From Aureimonas jatrophae (GTDB taxonomy: Bacteria; Pseudomonadota; Alphaproteobacteria; Rhizobiales; Rhizobiaceae), in contig NZ_FNIT01000005.1 of assembly GCF_900104035.1 (NCBI RefSeq), forward strand, positions 62,001 to 126,000: a DNA stretch of 64,000 nucleotides, given 5' to 3'. The notes under the pieces are model-generated. The model was given only the letters and a program-made list of their open reading frames with translations. It was not told the origin of the DNA and ran no database searches. The number at the start of each line of letters is the position of its first letter. Position 1 is the first letter of the stretch. The translations under genes and the position numbers were made by a program. Below, piece after piece: positions 35,685 to 44,670 of the stretch.

Positions 35685-36892
35685 GGCCGGGATCGCTCGA
35701 CGTTCAGGAGATCGGAGCCGGGACGCAGCTCGGTGCGGCGCTGCTCCTCGATCGCCTCCGCGCTACCGGGCGCCGGAGCGGAGGCCGGAGCGGCGGCGCC
35801 CGGCTCGCCCGGTCGGGCGGGACGCCAAGTCGGAACCGGAATGCCGTAGTCGGCGATGATCGAGACGCCGGCCTCGACGTTGCGACCGGCGGCCGCGCCG
35901 CCGAGGCGGACCGGCACCGTGTTTCGGGGACGGTCGAGCTCGGTCATGAAGGGCGAGCCGAAGGCCTCGTCGCGCTTCTCCTCCGACTCGCGCTCGTTGG
36001 CGCGCGCCGTACGGCCCGCCGCCGAGCAGATCGCGGCGCTGATATCGGCGGGCGGTCCCTCGGCCGTCGGCAGGTCGGCCACGGTCTCGCGGATCGACCT
36101 CGGGTTCACGTGGAACCCGTTCTCGATGATCTCCGCGGCCAGGCGCTCGCGCACGATGGGCCCTTCCGCCCCCAGAACCACCGCGACGATGGTCCGGTTG
36201 TCGCGCGTGGCGGATGCGACGAGGTTGAAGCCCGAGGCGCAGATATAGCCGGTCTTCATGCCGTCGGCGCCGTTGTAGCGGCCCAGCAGTCCGTTGGTGT
36301 TGTTGATCGACGCCTTGTCGAGCGTGATGCCTTCGGTGGAGAAGTAGTCCGTGAAGGCCGGGAACTCGCGACGGATCGCCGTGCCGAGAATCGCGAGATC
36401 CTTGGCGCTGGAATACTGCCCCTCGCCCGGCAGCCCGTTCGGATTGATGAAGTGGCTGTCCTTCATGCCGAGATCGGCCGCGGCGCGGTTCATCATCGCG
36501 ACGAAGGTCTCGATGGAGCCGCCGCCGACGGTCTGACCGATCGCAAAGGCGACATCGTTGGCCGACTTCACGAGCATCATGCGCAGCGCGTTGTCGAGCC
36601 GCATCACGGAGCCGGGCTTGAAGCCCATCTTGGACGGCGGCTGGAAGGCGGCCGAGCGGGTCATGACGACGGGGCTGTCGAGTTGCAGCGTCTGCGTCTC
36701 GATCGCCTTCAGCGCGAGGTAGGCGGTCATCAGCTTCGTGGTGGACGCCGGATACCAGCGCTGCACGGCGTTCTGCTGCGACAGGACCTTGCCGGTCGCC
36801 ACGTCCACGACGATCGTATTGGCCGCCTGGGCCGTCCCACCGCCGAGGGTCACCAGCGCAGCCAAGGCCACAGAGCGCAGAAGCGACGTCAT
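35681..36892 (-). CDS. D-alanyl-D-alanine carboxypeptidase (DacF/PBP5-type)
   Basis: A periplasmic low-molecular-weight penicillin-binding protein that trims the terminal D-Ala from peptidoglycan peptides. The 403-residue protein has a signal peptide (residues 1-23, ending AQA) and the full catalytic set: SxxK at YPASTTK (Ser50, Lys53), SxN at KSANDV (110-112), and KTG in GADGMKTGY. After the catalytic domain comes a long polar, proline-rich tail (~residues 270-403) that lacks a clear amphipathic membrane anchor. It is followed immediately by the COG0523 GTPase gene (4-base overlap). The start is ATG 36892. Confidence 0.9.
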   Translation of the reverse strand: MTSLLRSVALAALVTLGGGTAQAANTIVVDVATGKVLSQQNAVQRWYPASTTKLMTAYLALKAIETQTLQLDSPVVMTRSAAFQPPSKMGFKPGSVMRLDNALRMMLVKSANDVAFAIGQTVGGGSIETFVAMMNRAAADLGMKDSHFINPNGLPGEGQYSSAKDLAILGTAIRREFPAFTDYFSTEGITLDKASINNTNGLLGRYNGADGMKTGYICASGFNLVASATRDNRTIVAVVLGAEGPIVRERLAAEIIENGFHVNPRSIRETVADLPTAEGPPADISAAICSAAGRTARANERESEEKRDEAFGSPFMTELDRPRNTVPVRLGGAAAGRNVEAGVSIIADYGIPVPTWRPARPGEPGAAAPASAPAPGSAEAIEEQRRTELRPGSDLLNVERSRP

Positions 36893-37035
36893 CGTGCGGT
36901 CTCTTTCATTCTCGCGATGGATCGGGCGACGCAGCCGCCCCCTTCGCAGTCGATCCGTTTCCATGGCAAGGTGGGAGCCCCAAGGCCGATCAACAGGCCC
37001 TTTGTCGCCATTTCATGGCATCGCCGGAAGACCTC

Positions 37036-38199
37036 ATGCCCGTCAACAACCGCATCGCCGCGGAGGCGCCCAAAATCGCCGAATGGCGCCGCTCGCTCCA
37101 TCGCATCCCCGAGATTCTCTACGACCTCCCCGACACGGCGCGCTTCGTCGCCGAGCGCCTGCGCGAGATCGGCTGCGACGAGGTGGTCGAGGGAATCGGG
37201 GGAACCGGCGTCGTCGGTCTGATCCACGGGCACGACGGCGGACCGGTGATCGGCCTGCGGGCCGACATGGACGCCCTGCCGATTCACGAGACCGCCGATC
37301 TGCCCTACCGATCCGAGCGCGCGAACGCCATGCATGCCTGCGGCCACGACGGGCACATGGCGATGCTGCTCGGAGGGGCCGAGGCGCTCGCTTCAACCCG
37401 GCGCTTCCGCGGGACGGTGGCGGTGATCTTCCAGCCCGCCGAGGAAGGCGGCGCGGGCGCCAAGGCGATGATCGAGGACGGTCTCCTGGAACGGTTCGCG
37501 ATCGCCCGCGTCTTCGGCATGCACAACCTGCCCGGCCTGCCGCTCGGCCATTTCGCGATCCGGCCGGGTCCGATCATGGCCTCGACCGACGAGTTCACGC
37601 TGACGCTGCACGGGCGCGGCAGCCATGCCGCCATCCCGCACCAGGGTTACGACCCGATCCTCGCGGGCGCGTCCCTCGTTCAGGCGCTGCAACAGATCGC
37701 CTCGCGCAACGTCGATCCGCTCGACTCCGTGGTCGTATCGGTCACGCAGTTCCATGCGGGCTTCGCCCACAACGTCATACCGCAGGAGGCGACCGTCTCG
37801 GGTACCGTTCGTTCGTTGACGGCGCGCACGCGCGATCTCGCCGAGCGTCGGATCCGCGAGATCTCCGCCGGTATCGGCGCCGCGCACGGTGTCGAGATCG
37901 CGGTGGACTACGACCGGAACTATCCGGTGACCCTCAACCATGCGGCGGAAGCCGCCTTCTGCGCCGAGGTCGCGGCGGAGGTCGCGGGCGAGAGTGCGGT
38001 GAACCGAGACACCGTCCCGCTCATGGGCGGCGAGGACTTTTCCTACATGCTGGAGCAGCGGCCCGGAGCGTTCATCTTCGTCGGCAACGGGGCGTCGGCC
38101 GGACTGCACCACCCCGCCTACGACTTCAACGACGAGGCCATCCCCTTCGGTTCGTCGTATTGGCTGACGCTGGTGGAGCGGGCGCTGCCACTCGACTAG
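37036..38199 (+). CDS. M20-family amidohydrolase (hippurate hydrolase-like)
   Basis: A metal-dependent N-acyl amino-acid amidohydrolase of the HipO/IAA-amino-acid hydrolase group. The 387-residue protein has the metal and catalytic residues in LRADMDALPIHET, NAMHACGHDGHMAMLLGG, FQPAEEGGAGAKAMIEDG, FGMHNLPGLPLGHF and the C-terminal His in LHHPAYDFNDEAI. The lid domain includes GRGSHAAIPHQGYDPI. The precise substrate (N-acyl, N-benzoyl or peptide) is unknown. I start at ATG 37036, which follows GGAAG; the ATG at 37015 lacks a ribosome-binding site. It is divergent from the carboxypeptidase gene. Confidence 0.91.
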   Translation: MPVNNRIAAEAPKIAEWRRSLHRIPEILYDLPDTARFVAERLREIGCDEVVEGIGGTGVVGLIHGHDGGPVIGLRADMDALPIHETADLPYRSERANAMHACGHDGHMAMLLGGAEALASTRRFRGTVAVIFQPAEEGGAGAKAMIEDGLLERFAIARVFGMHNLPGLPLGHFAIRPGPIMASTDEFTLTLHGRGSHAAIPHQGYDPILAGASLVQALQQIASRNVDPLDSVVVSVTQFHAGFAHNVIPQEATVSGTVRSLTARTRDLAERRIREISAGIGAAHGVEIAVDYDRNYPVTLNHAAEAAFCAEVAAEVAGESAVNRDTVPLMGGEDFSYMLEQRPGAFIFVGNGASAGLHHPAYDFNDEAIPFGSSYWLTLVERALPLD

Positions 38200-38245
38200 C
38201 CGACGCGGAGCCGGCCGGATGACACCGGCCGGCGGCACACGTGGG

Positions 38246-38617
38246 TCAACCCTCGCGCTGAAGACCGGGATCGAGTGCCTCGATCAGCATGCGCAGCCGG
38301 CGACGCACTTCCTGGTCCTCGATGCGGCCCAGCGCGATCGACGACTGCAGCGCCTCGCGGGCAGCTGCCGGCTCCTCTTCGGCGCGGTTGTCCTCAAGAC
38401 CCTCGAAGAAGAAGGTCGGGGTCGTTTCGAAGACCTGCGAGATTCGATAGAGCGTCGAGGCGCTCACGCGGTTGGCCCCGGTCTCATACTTCTGGATCTG
38501 CTGATAGGTGACGCCGATGCGGCGTCCCAACTCCTCCAGCGACAGCCGACGTGCGGTTCTGATGATGCGCAGACGGTTTCCGACATGCACATCGATCGGA
38601 TCACGTTCAACTTTCAC
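38246..38617 (-). CDS. XRE-family transcriptional regulator (PraR/SinR-like)
   Basis: A 123-residue DNA-binding protein. The helix-turn-helix is at residues ~11-65: DVHVGNRLRIIRTARRLSLEELGRRIGVTYQQIQKYETGANRVSAS is its core (recognition helix YQQIQKYETGAN), followed by TLYRISQVFETTPTFFFEGL, typical of the alphaproteobacterial family that includes PraR of rhizobia. The C-terminal ~40 residues are charged and probably mediate dimerisation. The start is GTG 38617 with GGAG upstream; longer readings run through non-coding DNA. A TTGACA at 38706-38701 on the minus strand may be its -35 box. The inverted repeats at 38816-38843 may be its own binding site. Confidence 0.86.
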   Translation of the reverse strand: MKVERDPIDVHVGNRLRIIRTARRLSLEELGRRIGVTYQQIQKYETGANRVSASTLYRISQVFETTPTFFFEGLEDNRAEEEPAAAREALQSSIALGRIEDQEVRRRLRMLIEALDPGLQREG

Positions 38618-38764
38618 GACAAAACTCCGGGGTCTTTCAAACACGAGCGAGCGCACGTAGCGCTCGTAGAAGGAAACCGATGCGTACCTTTTTGGGCTTG
38701 TGTCAACCCATCGATGCCCTTCTCGTCTTATTTGTAATGTTGCGGCTCGCTTCAACCGCCTGAA

Positions 38765-38790
38765 AGATAAAAAGCCCGGACCCGTCCGGT
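38765..38790 (-). terminator. Intrinsic terminator downstream of the O-antigen ligase gene
   Basis: Read on the minus strand, the arms CCGGA (38789-38785) and TCCGG (38780-38776) form a short GC-rich stem, followed by GCTTTTTATC. It lies about 110 bases after the ligase stop codon and before the XRE gene, so it should separate the two transcripts. Confidence 0.65.
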
Positions 38791-38815
38791 TTGTGGCAGT
38801 CGAAAGGCAGGCAAG

Positions 38816-38843
38816 CAACAATCTGTTGTTGGTTTGTCAACAA
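38816..38843. promoter_or_regulatory. CAAC/GTTG inverted-repeat cluster in an AT-rich gap
   Basis: Two nested inverted repeats lie here: CAAC-AATCT-GTTG (38816-38828) and TTGTTG-GTTTGT-CAACAA (38826-38843). The 284-base gap between the ligase and the XRE gene is clearly poorer in G+C than its surroundings, as expected of a regulatory region. From memory, CAAC-N5-GTTG is the form reported for PraR-type regulators, so this may be a site for the neighbouring regulator; I could not check this. Confidence 0.45.
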
Positions 38844-38901
38844 AATCAACGGGAGCACATTCTGTAAGATTGGCTGACTATATCAAAGACAGCAACTCAA
38901 C

Positions 38902-40188
38902 CTAAGGCTGCCGAGCCAAGAAGCGCAAACCCGCAACCGAGAGCCATAGCAGCATCCAGACCGGCGCGCCCCGCGCGAAGAGAAACGACTCAACGAAGGC
39001 GTTGAGAAGCGTGAACGCGAGGATCATCAGGAACAGGTCGGCCAGCCGCCTCGCCTCGTCGTCGTCCCGGGAGCGCGCGAAGTCGCGCAGCGGCAACGCG
39101 ACGATCAAGAGAAGGCCGAGCACGAGGCCGGGCCAGCCCATGGCGATCACCAGATCGAGATAACCGCTATGGGCATTCACGATCCCTCGTGGATCCCAGC
39201 TGGAGCCCAGCGGCACCTCCGCGGCCGCGACCGCGGGTGTGGTCCAGAAGCTGTCGAACCCCATGCCCAGCCATTCATGGCCAGCCAAGGCCTGCAACGC
39301 GAATCGCCAAAGGTCGAGGCGGCCTGTCAGCGTCGTTCCCGGCAAGACCCACTGCTGCACCGCGTAGAGCGCGGGCGAGAGCACGGTCCCGAGCGTGAAG
39401 GCCGCCATCAGCGCGAGCGCCGACGCCAGAAGCAGAACCACGGGCACACGCCCCATCCGCCGGGCGCCGAGCACCAGAAGCGCCACGGCGGGCAGAAGGG
39501 CCAGCGTCGTCTTGGAACCGGTCTCGAGGACGAAGACGGCGGACAAAACCGCAATCGCACCGCCCACCCCGCGCCAACCCGCACGAAACAGGTAGAAGCC
39601 GGCGTAGCACAGGCAGGCCATCACGGGACCTGCCACGTTCTTGTGACTGTAGATACCGCGCCAGAGGCCGGCGTGGATCGATTCGAGTTCGCCGGCCTGA
39701 TGGATCGCGGAGCCGGGCAGAAGCACGATGCCGACGTAGCTGAGGCCGAGCACCGCCGACACGGACAAAGCCAGCGCCACGCGGAAGGAGCGGGCATCCG
39801 GCGGGAGGGTAAAGACCGCCGTCGCGGCGATCATCGCGGCGAGCGTGAAGCCGACGGCCCTCAGCGACACGTCAGGCCACGGCGAATGAAGGGATGCGAA
39901 GACGAGCCAGAACGCCATCATCAGCCAGACCGGATGCGCGATGCGGCGCAGAAGCGCGGGCGGGGTCAAGGTGAGATGCGCCAGCAATCCCGCCAGCATG
40001 AGAAGGCCGTAGCCCAGTTGGTTCACCGGGCTGCCGGCATCGGGCGTCTTCGCCTCGAAGGTCACCACGAAGGGCTGGAACGTGACGAGCAGCGCCGACA
40101 GGATCGCTGTCGCGATCGCCGTGCGCAGGACCGCGGCCCAGTCTCCGGCCTGCGCAGAGAGACCGCGCTCGGGCGCAAGTGTCGTCAT
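38902..40188 (-). CDS. O-antigen ligase / ExoQ-like polymerase membrane protein
   Basis: A 428-residue inner-membrane protein with about eleven hydrophobic helices and one large periplasmic loop, the layout of Wzy/WaaL/ExoQ enzymes that join or polymerise surface polysaccharide units. The loop starts with HQAGELESIHAGLWRGIYSHKNVAGPVMAC, where RGIYSHKNVAG is the strongest ExoQ-like motif. The partner motif GRLDLWRFALQALAGHEWLGMGFDSFW lies near residue 290, and the catalytic-type His appears in IVNAHSGYLDLVIAMGWPG. No other polysaccharide genes surround it, so the polymer is unknown. The start is ATG 40188. Confidence 0.87.
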   Translation of the reverse strand: MTTLAPERGLSAQAGDWAAVLRTAIATAILSALLVTFQPFVVTFEAKTPDAGSPVNQLGYGLLMLAGLLAHLTLTPPALLRRIAHPVWLMMAFWLVFASLHSPWPDVSLRAVGFTLAAMIAATAVFTLPPDARSFRVALALSVSAVLGLSYVGIVLLPGSAIHQAGELESIHAGLWRGIYSHKNVAGPVMACLCYAGFYLFRAGWRGVGGAIAVLSAVFVLETGSKTTLALLPAVALLVLGARRMGRVPVVLLLASALALMAAFTLGTVLSPALYAVQQWVLPGTTLTGRLDLWRFALQALAGHEWLGMGFDSFWTTPAVAAAEVPLGSSWDPRGIVNAHSGYLDLVIAMGWPGLVLGLLLIVALPLRDFARSRDDDEARRLADLFLMILAFTLLNAFVESFLFARGAPVWMLLWLSVAGLRFLARQP

Positions 40189-40286
40189 GAACGTCCCCCG
40201 CGCGACGTCGGATCGGATCGCCGCGCGGGAAGTCTAGGGTCCGAAAGCTGCCGTCGGGTTAAGGCCGGCGTGCCGGCGTCCCCCTG

Positions 40287-40499
40287 TCAGCCCGGGACAG
40301 GCAGGATCGGCGTGTGGTCGAGAGCCCGCTCGATATCGTCGGGCACCCGCCCGCCCTCCTCGGGATCGCGCTCGACGGGAGGCGACCGGCGATCCGGCTC
40401 GCGTATCTCGTCGGAGCCGACATGGTCGTTCGGCGGAACGATCGAGTCCGGCGGCGCGGGATCGCGCGGATCGATGATGTTGGATTCGATATTGGACAT
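40287..40499 (-). CDS. Small disordered acidic, proline-rich protein, unknown function
   Basis: A 70-residue protein rich in Asp, Glu, Pro and Arg (SNIIDPRDPAPPDSIVPP near the start and PPVERDPEEGGRVPDD later) with no hydrophobic core, so probably disordered. A GGAGG 10 bases before the ATG at 40499 is the main support. I do not recognise a family. It lies 98 bases from the start of the ligase gene, in the same direction, after another small acidic protein gene. Confidence 0.5.
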   Translation of the reverse strand: MSNIESNIIDPRDPAPPDSIVPPNDHVGSDEIREPDRRSPPVERDPEEGGRVPDDIERALDHTPILPVPG

Positions 40500-40580
40500 G
40501 GGAGGGGTCCTCCATTCCAGGGTTGCCGTCGAATCAACCCGGATGAAGGAACCCACGTTCCCAAAAAAGATCGTGTGCGG

Positions 40581-40829
40581 TCAGTTGCCGACGGGCGCCG
40601 GCGATCCTTCCTCGTCTTCCTCGCCGAACGGGAAGGTCTCGATCATCTGCTCGACGTCCTCGTAGATCTCGTCGAGGAACTCGACCGCCCCTTCGGCGTC
40701 GTCGCTGCCCTGCGTCACCAGCATAGCGATCTGGATCTTCAGGACGCTGGCGACGTCTTCCAGGTCCATGCCCTGGAACAGGTTCGCAATCTTCTCCGAG
40801 ATCTCTTCGGTCTGGGCTTCGGTCAGCAT
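40581..40829 (-). CDS. Small acidic helical protein, unknown function
   Basis: An 82-residue protein, MLTEAQTEEISEKIANLFQG at the N-terminus, then MDLEDVASVLKIQIAMLVTQ and EFLDEIYEDVEQMIETFPF. It is strongly acidic and should be largely helical, with no signal or membrane segment. An AAGGA 7 bases before the ATG at 40829 supports the start; ATG 40847 would add six residues. The pattern looks evolutionarily constrained, but I do not know the family. The 159-base gap to phoB upstream holds no other gene. Confidence 0.62.
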   Translation of the reverse strand: MLTEAQTEEISEKIANLFQGMDLEDVASVLKIQIAMLVTQGSDDAEGAVEFLDEIYEDVEQMIETFPFGEEDEEGSPAPVGN

Positions 40830-40988
40830 GGCAGGTCCTTGATTCATCGCGGTCGCGGTCTGAAGCCGGCGATGGGGCCGCGGGTTCCCGGTCGCGGTCC
40901 GAATCGGAAACCCAAAGGCCTCCCATGCCGGTCCCCGCCCTTGGAGCACGGGCGCGGGCGCGGCGATAGCGGCAAACCGCCGTCGCCG

Positions 40989-41726
40989 TCAGAGCGTGGC
41001 GGGGGCGACGCTGCGCGGCGCGGCCGCACGGGCCTGGGTGAAGGTCTCGTCGAGCGCGTAGCCGGCGCCGCGCACGGTACGGATCGGATCGCGCTGCCGG
41101 CCTCGGTTGATGGCCTTGCGCAAGCGCCCGACATGGACGTCAACGGTCCGCTCGTCGACGTAGATGTCGCGGCCCCATACGCCGTCGAGCAGCTGCTCGC
41201 GCGAGAAGACACGGCCCGGAGACTGGAGCAGGAACTCGAGGAGCTTGAACTCGGTGGGTCCGAGGCGTACCTCGCGACCCGCCCGGCGCACCCGATGCGT
41301 CTCGCGGTCGAGGTCGATGTCGCCGGCGACAAGCTGCGAGGAGATGCGCTCGGGCTTCACGCGGCGCAGCATGGCGCGCACGCGCGCCATGAGTTCGGGC
41401 GTCGAGAAGGGCTTCACGACGTAGTCGTCCGCCCCGACCGAGAGCCCCCTCACCCGCTCCGACTCCTCGCCACGCGCCGTCAGCATGATAATCGGCAGGC
41501 GCTCCGTCTCGGGCCGGGTGCGGAGGCGCCGGCACAACTCGACACCCGACAGGCCTGGAAGCATCCAGTCGAGGATCAGAAGATCGGGAACCTCTTCCTT
41601 GAGGCGCAGGTCCGCTTCGTCGCCGCGTTCGATCGTGTCGACGCGGTAGCCCTCGGCCTCCAGATTGTAACGAAGGAGGACCGAGAGTGCCTCCTCGTCC
41701 TCCACCACGGCGATACGTGCGCTCAT
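40989..41726 (-). CDS. phoB: Phosphate regulon response regulator PhoB
   Basis: DNA-binding regulator that is phosphorylated by PhoR under phosphate limitation and activates genes through Pho boxes. The 245 residues consist of a receiver domain (acidic pair ED at 10-11, phosphoacceptor Asp53 in LLILDWMLPG, Lys in VVKPFSTPEL) and an OmpR-type winged helix (VRLGPTEFKLLEFLLQSPGRVFSREQLLDGVWG, then VDVHVGRLRKAINRG). The start is ATG 41726, eight bases after phoU. A much longer in-frame reading continues through phoU and is false. It is the last gene of the pst-phoU-phoB unit. Confidence 0.95.
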   Translation of the reverse strand: MSARIAVVEDEEALSVLLRYNLEAEGYRVDTIERGDEADLRLKEEVPDLLILDWMLPGLSGVELCRRLRTRPETERLPIIMLTARGEESERVRGLSVGADDYVVKPFSTPELMARVRAMLRRVKPERISSQLVAGDIDLDRETHRVRRAGREVRLGPTEFKLLEFLLQSPGRVFSREQLLDGVWGRDIYVDERTVDVHVGRLRKAINRGRQRDPIRTVRGAGYALDETFTQARAAAPRSVAPATL

Positions 41727-41734
41727 CGGGGTCC

Positions 41735-42463
41735 TCAGGCCGACTGCGCGCCGGAGACGGCGGCATCGGAGATCGACGTGGTCCGGTCGCCCTTGGGTCG
41801 ATCCGTTTCCATCTGGTTGCCGGTCTTGATGTAGTAGATGGTCTCCGCGATGTTGGTCGCGTGGTCGCCGATCCGCTCGATGTTCTTGGCGGAGAACAGA
41901 AGATGCGTGCAGGCGGTGATGTTGCGCGGATCCTCCATCATGTAGGTCAGGAGCTCGCGGAAGATCGACGTGTACATCGCGTCGATCTCCTCGTCGCCCG
42001 AGCGGATCGCCTCGGCGCGTACGTGGTCGCGCGTCGCGTAGGCGTCGAGCACGTCCTTGAGCTGGCCGAGCGCAAGCTCCGACAGGTGCTCGATACCGCG
42101 CACGAGCTGCACCGGCTGCGAATGCTCGTGCACCGCGATGACGCGCTTGGCGATGTTCTTGCCAAGATCGCCGATCCGCTCGAGATCGTTGGAGATGCGG
42201 ATCGCGCCGACGATCTCGCGCAGGTCCTGCGCCATCGGCTGACGCTTGGCGATGGTCATGATGGCGCGCTCGTCGAGCTCGCGCTGCGCGGCGTCCAGCA
42301 GCACGTCGTCGGCGACCACCGCCTGGGCGAGGCCCCAATCGGAGCGGATCAACGCCGCCACCGACTGCTCGACCATGCGCTCGGCCTGCCCGCCCATCTC
42401 GGAGATGCGACGCAGGATGAACTTCAGCTCCTGGTCGTAGGACGAAACGATATGGTGTTCCAT
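41735..42463 (-). CDS. phoU: Phosphate signalling complex protein PhoU
   Basis: A peripheral regulator that links the Pst transporter to PhoR and restrains phosphate uptake and signalling. The 242-residue protein consists of two three-helix repeats with the metal-binding motifs ExxxD: VDDVLLDAAQRELDERAIMTIAKRQPMAQDLREIVGAIRISNDLERIGDLGKNIAKR in the first half (key residues E, D, R around ERIGDLGKN) and ERIGDHATNIAETIYY in the second. The start is ATG 42463. It lies between pstB (46 bases upstream) and phoB (8 bases downstream), the standard order. Confidence 0.95.
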   Translation of the reverse strand: MEHHIVSSYDQELKFILRRISEMGGQAERMVEQSVAALIRSDWGLAQAVVADDVLLDAAQRELDERAIMTIAKRQPMAQDLREIVGAIRISNDLERIGDLGKNIAKRVIAVHEHSQPVQLVRGIEHLSELALGQLKDVLDAYATRDHVRAEAIRSGDEEIDAMYTSIFRELLTYMMEDPRNITACTHLLFSAKNIERIGDHATNIAETIYYIKTGNQMETDRPKGDRTTSISDAAVSGAQSA

Positions 42464-42509
42464 GGGGATGCCCTCCCTGCCGGTGCGGCGCCGGCCTTCC
42501 TGTCGCGGG

Positions 42510-43322
42510 TCAGCCGAAGCGGCCGGTGATGTAGTCCTGGGTGCGCTTGTCGTCGGGGTTCTGGAACATCTTCTCGGTCGGACCGACCTCGACGATCTTG
42601 CCCAGGTGGAACATGGCGGTGCGCTGCGAAACGCGCGCGGCCTGCTGCATGGAGTGGGTCACGATCACGATCGTGTAGTTCTGCTTCAGCTCGTCGATCA
42701 GTTCCTCGACGGTCGCGGTCGCGATCGGGTCGAGCGCTGAGCAGGGCTCGTCCATGAGGATGACCTCGGGGCTGACCGCGATGGCGCGCGCGATGCAGAG
42801 GCGCTGCTGCTGGCCGCCGGACAGGCCGGTTCCCGCCTCGTGCAGGCGATCCTTGACCTCTTCGAAGAGGCCCGCGCGGCGCAGCGACGAGGTGACGATC
42901 TCGTCGAGGTCGGCCTTCGAGCGGGCCAGGCCATGGATGCGCGGTCCGTAGGAGACGTTCTCGTAGATCGACTTCGGGAACGGGTTCGGCTTCTGGAACA
43001 CCATGCCGACGCGGGCGCGCAGCTCGACGACGTCGATCGAGGGATCGTAGATGTTCTCGCCGTCGAGCGTGATGTTGCCCTGGACACGGGCGCCTTCCAC
43101 CGTGTCGTTCATGCGGTTGAGCGTGCGCAGGAAGGTGGACTTGCCGCAGCCCGAGGGCCCGATCAGCGCCGTGACCTGACGCTCGGGGATGTCGAGGTCG
43201 ACGTCGAAGAGCGCCTGCTTCGCATTGTAGAAGACCGAGACCTTCTCGCCCCGCATCTTGGAAGCGAAGGCGGTGGGCGCTGGCGTGGGTTTGGCTGCGG
43301 TCAAGGACATCTGTTCCATCAT
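42510..43322 (-). CDS. pstB: Phosphate ABC transporter ATP-binding protein PstB
   Basis: The ATPase of the high-affinity phosphate importer. In 270 residues it has Walker [22 protein letters not shown], the PstB-specific Q-loop region [21 protein letters not shown], signature [33 protein letters not shown], the H-loop [14 protein letters not shown] and the terminal DYITGRFG. I use the first of the tandem ATG codons (43322), as AGGAG lies 7 bases upstream; a start 12 bases later is also possible. It follows pstA by 10 bases. Confidence 0.97.
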   Translation of the reverse strand: MMEQMSLTAAKPTPAPTAFASKMRGEKVSVFYNAKQALFDVDLDIPERQVTALIGPSGCGKSTFLRTLNRMNDTVEGARVQGNITLDGENIYDPSIDVVELRARVGMVFQKPNPFPKSIYENVSYGPRIHGLARSKADLDEIVTSSLRRAGLFEEVKDRLHEAGTGLSGGQQQRLCIARAIAVSPEVILMDEPCSALDPIATATVEELIDELKQNYTIVIVTHSMQQAARVSQRTAMFHLGKIVEVGPTEKMFQNPDDKRTQDYITGRFG

Positions 43323-43332
43323 GGGTGGGCTC

Positions 43333-44670
43333 CTACCAGCGACGTTCGAACTTGCGGCGAAGAAGGATCGCCGCGATGTTCATCACGGCCAGGAAGAGCA
43401 GAAGGACGATGATAGCGCCCGACGTGCGTTCCACGAAGGCCCGCTCCGCCTCGTTGGCCCACATATAGATTTGCACGGGCAGCGCGGTGGAGGGCGCGAG
43501 CGGGGTCGGCGGATAGTCGGCGACGAAGGCCACCATGCCGATCAGGAGAAGCGGCGCGGTCTCGCCGAGCGCATGGGCGAGGCCGATGATCGTGCCGGTC
43601 AGGATGCCCGGCATGGCGAGCGGCAGGACATGGTGGAACACCATCTGCGTCTTGGACGCGCCAAGACCCAGCGCCGCCGCGCGGATCGAGGGCGGCACAG
43701 CCTTCAGCGCCGCCCGCGTCGCGATGATGATCGTGGGCAGCGTCATCAGCGTCAGAACGAGACCACCGACCAGCGCCGCCGAGCGCGGCAAGCCGAACCA
43801 GTTGACGAACACCGCCAGGCCCAGGAGGCCGTAGACGATCGAGGGCACCGCCGCGAGGTTGTTGATGTTGACCTCGATCAGATCGGTGAACCGGTTCTTG
43901 GGCGCGAACTCCTCGAGGTAGATCGAGGCCGCGACGCCGATCGGCAGCGCCAGCACCAGCACGATGCCCATCATGTAGAGCGAGCCGACGATGGCGACGC
44001 CCAAGCCGGCCGTCTCGGCGCGGCTCGACGCGCCAAACGTGAAGAGGCCCGTGTTGAAGCGTTGCTGCAGGTCACCCGAGGCTTCCAGCTGGCGGATCCA
44101 CTGGAGCTGCTGGTCCTTGATCGGTCGGCGGTCCTCGGGGATCGACAAGTCGAACTGGCCCTTCACGGCCGAGTCCACCGTGGAGTTAGCGGGGACCCAG
44201 ATCTCCTGTGTGGTGCCGATCGTCGTCACGTCGTTCATGACGATCCCGGCGAGCTGGGTGCGCACCCCTTGCGAGACGAGCTCGTTGGCGGCGCGCAGCT
44301 GGGCGCGGTTGCTCGGGTCGATCCCGAGCTTCTGCGCGATCGCGTCCTGGACGAGGCGCGGATAGTTGGCGATGCGCAGCGCCGCCAGATCCTTGCCGCC
44401 CGTGTTCTTCGGGTCGATCACGCTTTGCGAGAAGGTGATCGGCAGGCGGATCTCGGTCTGCCAGAAGGCGGTGTAGCCCTGACTGACGACGGTCCAGAGC
44501 AGGATCGCCAGGAACACGAGGCCGGTGAGGATCGCCAGCAGGCCGTAGAGCTTGAAGCGACGCTCGGCGGCGTAGCGGCGCTTGAGGCCGATGTCGCGGC
44601 GCGCGACGGAGCGATCGAGCGCGGCCGGCGCGGCCGCACCGGGGCGATCGGGGAAGGTCGCGTCGCTCAT
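43333..44670 (-). CDS. pstA: Phosphate ABC transporter permease PstA (long form with DUF3333)
   Basis: One of two membrane subunits of the phosphate importer. At 445 residues it is about 150 longer than E. coli PstA because of a large periplasmic insertion after the first helix (~residues 65-220, the DUF3333 region, including [15 protein letters not shown]). The permease core follows from [36 protein letters not shown], with the EAA loop [40 protein letters not shown]. The first residues are soluble and Arg/Ala-rich. It overlaps the pstC stop by four bases (ATGA). Confidence 0.95.
   Translation of the reverse strand: MSDATFPDRPGAAAPAALDRSVARRDIGLKRRYAAERRFKLYGLLAILTGLVFLAILLWTVVSQGYTAFWQTEIRLPITFSQSVIDPKNTGGKDLAALRIANYPRLVQDAIAQKLGIDPSNRAQLRAANELVSQGVRTQLAGIVMNDVTTIGTTQEIWVPANSTVDSAVKGQFDLSIPEDRRPIKDQQLQWIRQLEASGDLQQRFNTGLFTFGASSRAETAGLGVAIVGSLYMMGIVLVLALPIGVAASIYLEEFAPKNRFTDLIEVNINNLAAVPSIVYGLLGLAVFVNWFGLPRSAALVGGLVLTLMTLPTIIIATRAALKAVPPSIRAAALGLGASKTQMVFHHVLPLAMPGILTGTIIGLAHALGETAPLLLIGMVAFVADYPPTPLAPSTALPVQIYMWANEAERAFVERTSGAIIVLLLFLAVMNIAAILLRRKFERRW

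Noticed and set aside
40989-42338. 449-residue reading joining phoU and phoB
   Set aside because: The upstream part is an out-of-frame shadow of phoU; PhoB begins at 41726 with a full receiver domain.
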